Source of the DNA: Azolla caroliniana
Lineage: Eukaryota; Polypodiophyta
NCBI GenBank assembly: GCA_043228905.1
Contig: JBHGNT010000011.1
Location: 14,570,001 to 14,634,000 of the forward strand
Direction of reading: 5' to 3'
DNA: 64,000 bases
Of the stretch, positions 60,101 to 64,000 are shown one piece after another. The notes under the pieces are model-generated. The model did no database searches. It worked only from the letters and a program-made list of their open reading frames with translations, and was not told the DNA's origin. The position numbers and the translations under genes were made by a program. Each line of letters starts with the position of its first letter. The first letter of the stretch is position 1.

Positions 60101-61156
60101 GCTAGAAAGTGGAGGGAGGGTGTTCATTGTTTATCCAATCATTGATGAGTCTGAAGATCTGCCCAACCTCAAAGCGGCAACTACAGATTTTACACGGATA
60201 ATCGAGGAATTTAAAGGCTACAATTGTGGATTAGTGCATGGAAAACTCAAACCAAATGAGAAGGAAGAAGCAATGGAAGATTTTAAGTCTGGAAGGACGC
60301 AAGTGCTTGTGGCAACAACGGTCATTGAAGTGGGTATAGACATTGTAGAAGCTTCAATGATGGTGATAATGCATGCGGAAAGGTATGGTATGGCTCAGTT
60401 ACATCAGCTGCGAGGGCGTGTGGGAAGAGGGATAAGGAAATCCACATGTCTTCTTTTAACATCATCATCAACATCTCTTGAGAGAGTGAAAGTTTTAGAA
60501 GAATGCAATGATGGGTTTCATTTGGCTGAAGTAGATCTCCAGTTGAGAGGCCCTGGAGATCTGTTGGGCAAGCAACAATCAGGACACCTAGCTGAGTTCT
60601 CTCTTGCACGATTTGATGAGGATGGAGACTTGATGATACAAGCGCGGAGGACAGCTGAGGTTTTTTGCTTATATGCTTTTATGTATTGTTTTTTTGGAAA
60701 GTCACCAATGAACCCCTTTTCTATATTTATAGCAGGATTCTTCAGTTCAAAATTTCCAAAATATACCTGCATAATTAAGACCAAATCAATTTTTGATTAA
60801 GCCCAGTTAAATAAAGACAATGCACAGTATTTTGGTAATGTAAATATATCCGAGGGTTATTTTGATAGCTTTTGAAAACCCAAGGAATATCCTAGTAAGC
60901 ATGCCAAAAACCTTGGTAGTATACTTTGGTGTTCTTAAAAGGCTCATGCTAAAGAAGTTTTTGTCTAGTTGTCAAAACTGAGGTTGGGTTGTGATAATGT
61001 TTATAATATGTTTGACAAAAGCTTCTCATGGACAGTATCAATCTAACACTAGTTTTCTCTCAGGAAATACTTGCTGAACATCGTGGGTTGGACGATCTAC
61101 CTCGATTAAAGCAGGAACTTAGTTTCCGACAAGGTCTTGATTCCTTAGGTGTATGA
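51139..61156 (+). CDS. RECG: ATP-dependent DNA helicase RecG homologue (organellar type)
   Basis: Coding exons in phase: 51139-51262, 51515-51562, 52690-52821, 53341-53423, 53717-53799, 53884-54028, 54183-54689, 55165-55277, 55703-55940, 56409-56575, 56655-56736, 57111-57200, 58351-58584, 58951-59022, 59130-59279, 59394-59537, 59614-59778, 59859-59942, 60087-60659 and 61064-61156, about 1108 residues. A possible extra exon is 52536-52583. An in-frame ATG at 51079 is an alternative start. The Ser/Thr-rich N terminus looks like an organelle transit peptide. The wedge/OB region is around 390-560. Helicase motifs: Walker A GDVGCGKT (683-690), Ia MAPTEFLA, II DEQH (788-791), III MTATPIPRT (838), V VIEVGID and VI QLRGRVGRG (994-1002), then LRGPGDLLGKQQSGHL. 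RecG reverses stalled forks and restrains ectopic recombination; plant copies act in mitochondria and plastids. AATAAA follows the stop by 3 nt. Confidence 0.93.
51563..52535 (+). other. RECG intron with internal duplication
   Basis: Between the two 48-nt exons a diverged direct repeat at a spacing near 285 bp is visible. GCCTCTAGAGT recurs at about 51989 and 52277, followed in each by AGTG.T..GCAT.AAGA.TGG(T) and GAAG.C.CC, and later by AGAT..A.AATGTGCAA. This supports local duplication in this part of the gene. Confidence 0.55.
52536..52583 (+). CDS. Candidate duplicate 48-nt RECG exon
   Basis: The stretch has strong splice sites (TTTTTCTCAG before, A|GTAAGT after) and phase 1 at both ends. 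It is exactly as long as exon 51515-51562. The translations ALSVRLHGNRKAFQGS and AVSTSFHSCRKVFHGS share 8 of 16 residues; the DNA shares about 29 of 48 bases. It can be included or skipped without changing frame, or could replace its partner. Whether it is spliced in is unknown. Confidence 0.55.
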
Positions 61157-62129
61157 AAGAATAAAAAGCTTCGACACCTTTTTTTGCTTTTTTGCATCAA
61201 GCTTAAGTTGTGATGCTTGTATACTACCGGGGAAATTGTGATGCTTGTATACTACCAGGAAAATGACTTGTAAAACTATACCATATTCATGCTTGAATGT
61301 CTTTCTGCCATTGCTCTTGGCAAACTGATAGATAATGTTATGGAGATTGCAAATCCACCATCCATAAAGAGGGGTCTGATGTAAAATCCGTTTTTACAAA
61401 ATGAATATATATGCAGAACATTGGAAAGCAAATTTTTGAGCTGGCTTTATTTTAGTACTATTTTGGAAGAAGTATATTTTAAAACGTTTTTCGATCTGGC
61501 TGGTCTTTATATTTGAAAATCTCAGTTACCTCTTTTATTGTTATTTACTAAGTTTTTAAAATTATGATATCATCTCAAAATTCTTATATCTTTCCTGTTG
61601 TTTTTACAAGTTTCGATCTTCATAATTAGCATCAAGTTTGTAATTCATTGAAGCATACGTCACTTCCAAATGTCAAAATGGTCGGAGGATTATTGTGCAT
61701 CCTATCTGAATCATTATGCATGAACAAATGTTTTTTGCAAATTTTTACAATGCATTAGTTGTTTACTGGTCTTATCATATCCTGTTTCATGATCATTTGC
61801 TTCTTGTGCACGTTTTGCCAATTCTCTATTTTCCTTATGCGTTTCCCCTCCTGTCTTACCTTCCCTTTTATTTTCCTCGCATCTGTTGTTTCTGTTTCTT
61901 TCTCCACGTTTTGATCTACTCTCCTGTGCTTTCTTGCTTACTTGTCTCTCCCTCTCTAATTCCCTACTTCCCTACTTCCCTTGCATGTATTACAAGCGAG
62001 ACATCCGACCTTGTAGCAGTTTGTTTTCTTTCCTATGCTGCACTTTGTCATTGCAACCCACATCCGAAATTTCATGAAGGCATGAATGCTCTCTCACTGG
62101 TTTTGACTAATCTACAAATTTGCATTGGA
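61157..62129. other. RECG 3' flank
   Basis: AT-rich 3' flank. A short duplication, TGTGATGCTTGTATACTACC, recurs at about 61209 and 61237. From 61840 to 61990 the sequence is strongly pyrimidine-rich. An open frame over this part (61716-62252) is an artefact of composition and of the repeat that follows. Confidence 0.5.
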
Positions 62130-62895
62130 TGCCTCCTTTATGCAATCACATTGTGCAATCTGTTTTTTGCTTGGAAGATTTGTATGATGCAATTGCATGG
62201 ACCAATTACAGGAAGGAATTCTCCAAACCAATTACATGGAGAGATTCTATGAGGCAATTATGCGAAGCTTCTATCTTAAAGACTTCCTTGAACAAATTAC
62301 ATGAAGACCTTAATATGAGAAGTTTCTGTGAAAATATCATGCAAAGGCCTTTCTTTGAAGCATTTACATGAATAGATTACTGGAAGGATTTGCACGTTAA
62401 CTCGAAGGTTTTATTTGAAGATTTACGTGGAGGCTTCACACTAAAGGTTTTCGTGGAGTATTTACTTGGGCCAATCAAACAAAACTTTTACACAACAAAA
62501 TTGCACGATGCCTTTATGCAAGTGAATTACTTGATGGATTTGCTTGAACAAATTCCATAAAATAATCCAGTAACCAAATTATAGGAGGGCTTTTCATGAA
62601 AGATTCCGATGCTAGATTTGTACAATAGCATTTCCATGATAACGTTTTGCAAAACAATTACACAATCACCACGTGCAACAGTTTCGTGAAGTGATTACAC
62701 CAAGTTTTTCTTGAACAAATTACACGAAGATGTTTATGAGACAAAGGGATCTCCATGAATGGTTTCTATGAAGGACTGCATGAAGCCTTTCTACAAACAC
62801 ATTACCCGAAGGCTATACATGAGCAATTTCCATGGAAGGATTTACACATGTGATTTACATGAACCTGATTACTTGAAGAATTTTCGTGACAACTA
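62130..62895. repeat. Highly decayed 13-15-bp minisatellite
   Basis: Successive short units resembling ATTACATGAAGG follow one another: AATTGCATGGACC, AATTACAGGAAGG, AATTCTCCAAACC, AATTACATGGAGAG, ATTCTATGAGGC, AATTATGCGAAGC, and so on for about 750 bp. Later examples include CAAATTACACGAAG (62718) and GATTTACATGAACC (62860). Unit length varies between about 12 and 18 bp, so the array is old. Confidence 0.7.
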
Positions 62896-62984
62896 AATAA
62901 ATAACATTGAGAGAGATCACAACGAACAAATACATACATACATAAACATATAATAGTACCGATATATATACATCCAACAATAAT

Positions 62985-63327
62985 TGTAAAGAATCGATGG
63001 TGATTCTTGAGATATGTGTTGTGAGTGTGTGTGTATGAGAGAGAGAGAGAGAGAGAGAAACACAAGATAGATAGATTTGAACAACTATAGAATACTCAAG
63101 AGGATGTATATTACAAAGGAGATTAATCAAACTGATTACAAAGTAGGAGGAGAGTGCTTTATATAGTCACTCTCTCTCTCTTCATTAACTACCGAAGCTC
63201 ATGGGTCATGGGGAATGTGAAAACTCATTAGTTAATGTGTAGATAAGAGTGGTGACTTTTGACCTTTGAGTGCACACTCTCAAGGGTGTGTTCACACACT
63301 AGACTAGGTTGACCTTGATTCTCAACA
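62985..63327 (-). mobile_element. Solo LTR of a copia-like retrotransposon, 343 bp
   Basis: On the minus strand it starts TGTTGAGAATC and ends GATTCTTTACA, an imperfect terminal inverted repeat (9 of 11) with TG..CA ends. It is flanked by a perfect 5-bp target-site duplication ATAAT (62980-62984 and 63328-63332). Inside are a TATATAAAGC promoter motif (minus strand, near 63158) and a pyrimidine-rich stretch with CT/CA repeats. No primer-binding site, polypurine tract or coding region adjoins either end, so it is a solo LTR left by recombination between two LTRs. The intact duplication suggests a fairly recent insertion. Confidence 0.85.
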
Positions 63328-63423
63328 ATAATAAACAATACTTATCATGCAATACTATGGCTACTAATCAGCCATAGTGCCCTTCCAACCGGGGAATGGA
63401 GCAACAAACGTGGAATGGACCTA

Positions 63424-63658
63424 ATAGTACGTAAAATTCGTGTTCATCTAGCATAACATTCGTTTTCCTACATTGGAAAACGAATGCGAATGTTATTCAA
63501 ACATGCTTGTGTTTATTTATTTATTTATTTCTTAGGCTTATTTACCTCATAATAAATAGTTAATCCAAAAGTATGGTATTTATCATTCTTTGAGGGTGTT
63601 TTCTTACGCGAATAATTGAAACATTCGTGAATGTGAATGCACGTATGGTTCATACTAT
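63424..63658 (-). mobile_element. MITE copy 2 (about 235 bp, inverted)
   Basis: The reverse complement matches the element at 4313-4561 almost end to end: ATAGTACGTAAAATTCGTGTTC at one end, the CGTTTTCC..GGAAAACG palindrome, TTTACCTCATAATAAATAGT in the middle and GCACGTATGGTTCATACTAT at the other end. Differences are small gaps and substitutions, including a (TTTA)n stretch here where copy 1 has an A-rich run. Confidence 0.78.
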
Positions 63659-64000
63659 GGGTCACCTAATTTGCCGCTTGTAGGTTAACCTAGGGCAAAT
63701 AAGTGTTTGAAACTTGAAGAGAAGAATGAAAGTTTAGTAGAGTTGGTGAAATTAACAAAAACTCTTAAGTTTTCTTTATTGTCGACTGACTACATGTGCT
63801 TGTATGAAGGTTGGTCATCATTAGTTTTAGTAAGGTTGTAATATAATACTTTATCATCAATGTTTAAGCTTGGAGGTTTAGTTGATCAAGTACGTATTAT
63901 AAATGTGTTATTAGCATGTACTTTATAATTGTAATATTAGAGTATAACAATATGAATGGTAAGGATGTTAAAGGATAAATACTCGGAGAAATAGGGGGGG
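63659..64000. other. Right-edge sequence, nothing recognised
   Basis: AT-rich DNA with no coding or structural signal visible before the window ends. Confidence 0.5.

Noticed and set aside
61716-62252. A 178-codon hydrophobic plus-strand frame after RECG
   Set aside because: Its first half is pyrimidine-rich low-complexity DNA and its second half runs into the decayed minisatellite; no start context or homology.

Overview
The window is nuclear DNA of a flowering plant. The evidence is intron-rich genes with GT-AG junctions, a nuclear-type tRNA-His, plant gene families (tubby-like F-box, SKIP35, DUF7032/ARM, AP-1 gamma-adaptin, plastid-type RecG), and intergenic DNA full of decayed Ty1/copia, LINE, SINE and MITE sequence. 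I cannot name the species. All five protein genes lie on the + strand. Exon coordinates were worked out by reading splice sites and checking that phase is kept at every junction.

Layout. 1-3330: broken Ty1/copia element carrying a 178-bp tandem array inside its integrase. 4313-4561: MITE. 5669-10461: four-exon tubby-like F-box gene that stops before the usual C-terminal part, with four degenerate copies of its F-box exon in intron 1. 12793-14706: intronless ARM-repeat gene. 14975-16690: 5'-truncated LINE. 18085-18640: AT-rich TIR element. 18660-23765: nearly complete but dead L1-type LINE. 23766-33770: gene-poor DNA with SINEs, microsatellites and small tandem duplications. 34280-38305: SKIP35-type gene (three exons) with a repeat-expanded N terminus and an intron-1 array built from its own exon end and splice donor. 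39380-39451 (-): tRNA-His(GTG). 40362-48477: AP-1 gamma-adaptin (17 coding exons). 50544-50895: second TIR element. 51139-61156: RecG helicase (20 or 21 coding exons) with an apparently duplicated 48-nt exon near the transit-peptide region. 62130-62895: decayed short-unit minisatellite. 62985-63327: solo copia LTR with a perfect 5-bp target-site duplication. 63424-63658: second MITE copy, inverted relative to the first.

The genes do not form a pathway. SKIP35 and the tubby-like protein both belong to families linked to SCF ubiquitin ligases. AP-1 gamma works in TGN/endosome clathrin sorting. RecG remodels organelle DNA. I see no gene cluster or undescribed multi-gene system. The most unusual signals are exon-scale duplications in three separate genes: the tubby-like F-box exon array, the SKIP35 donor-site array and N-terminal repeats, and the RecG 48-nt exon pair.
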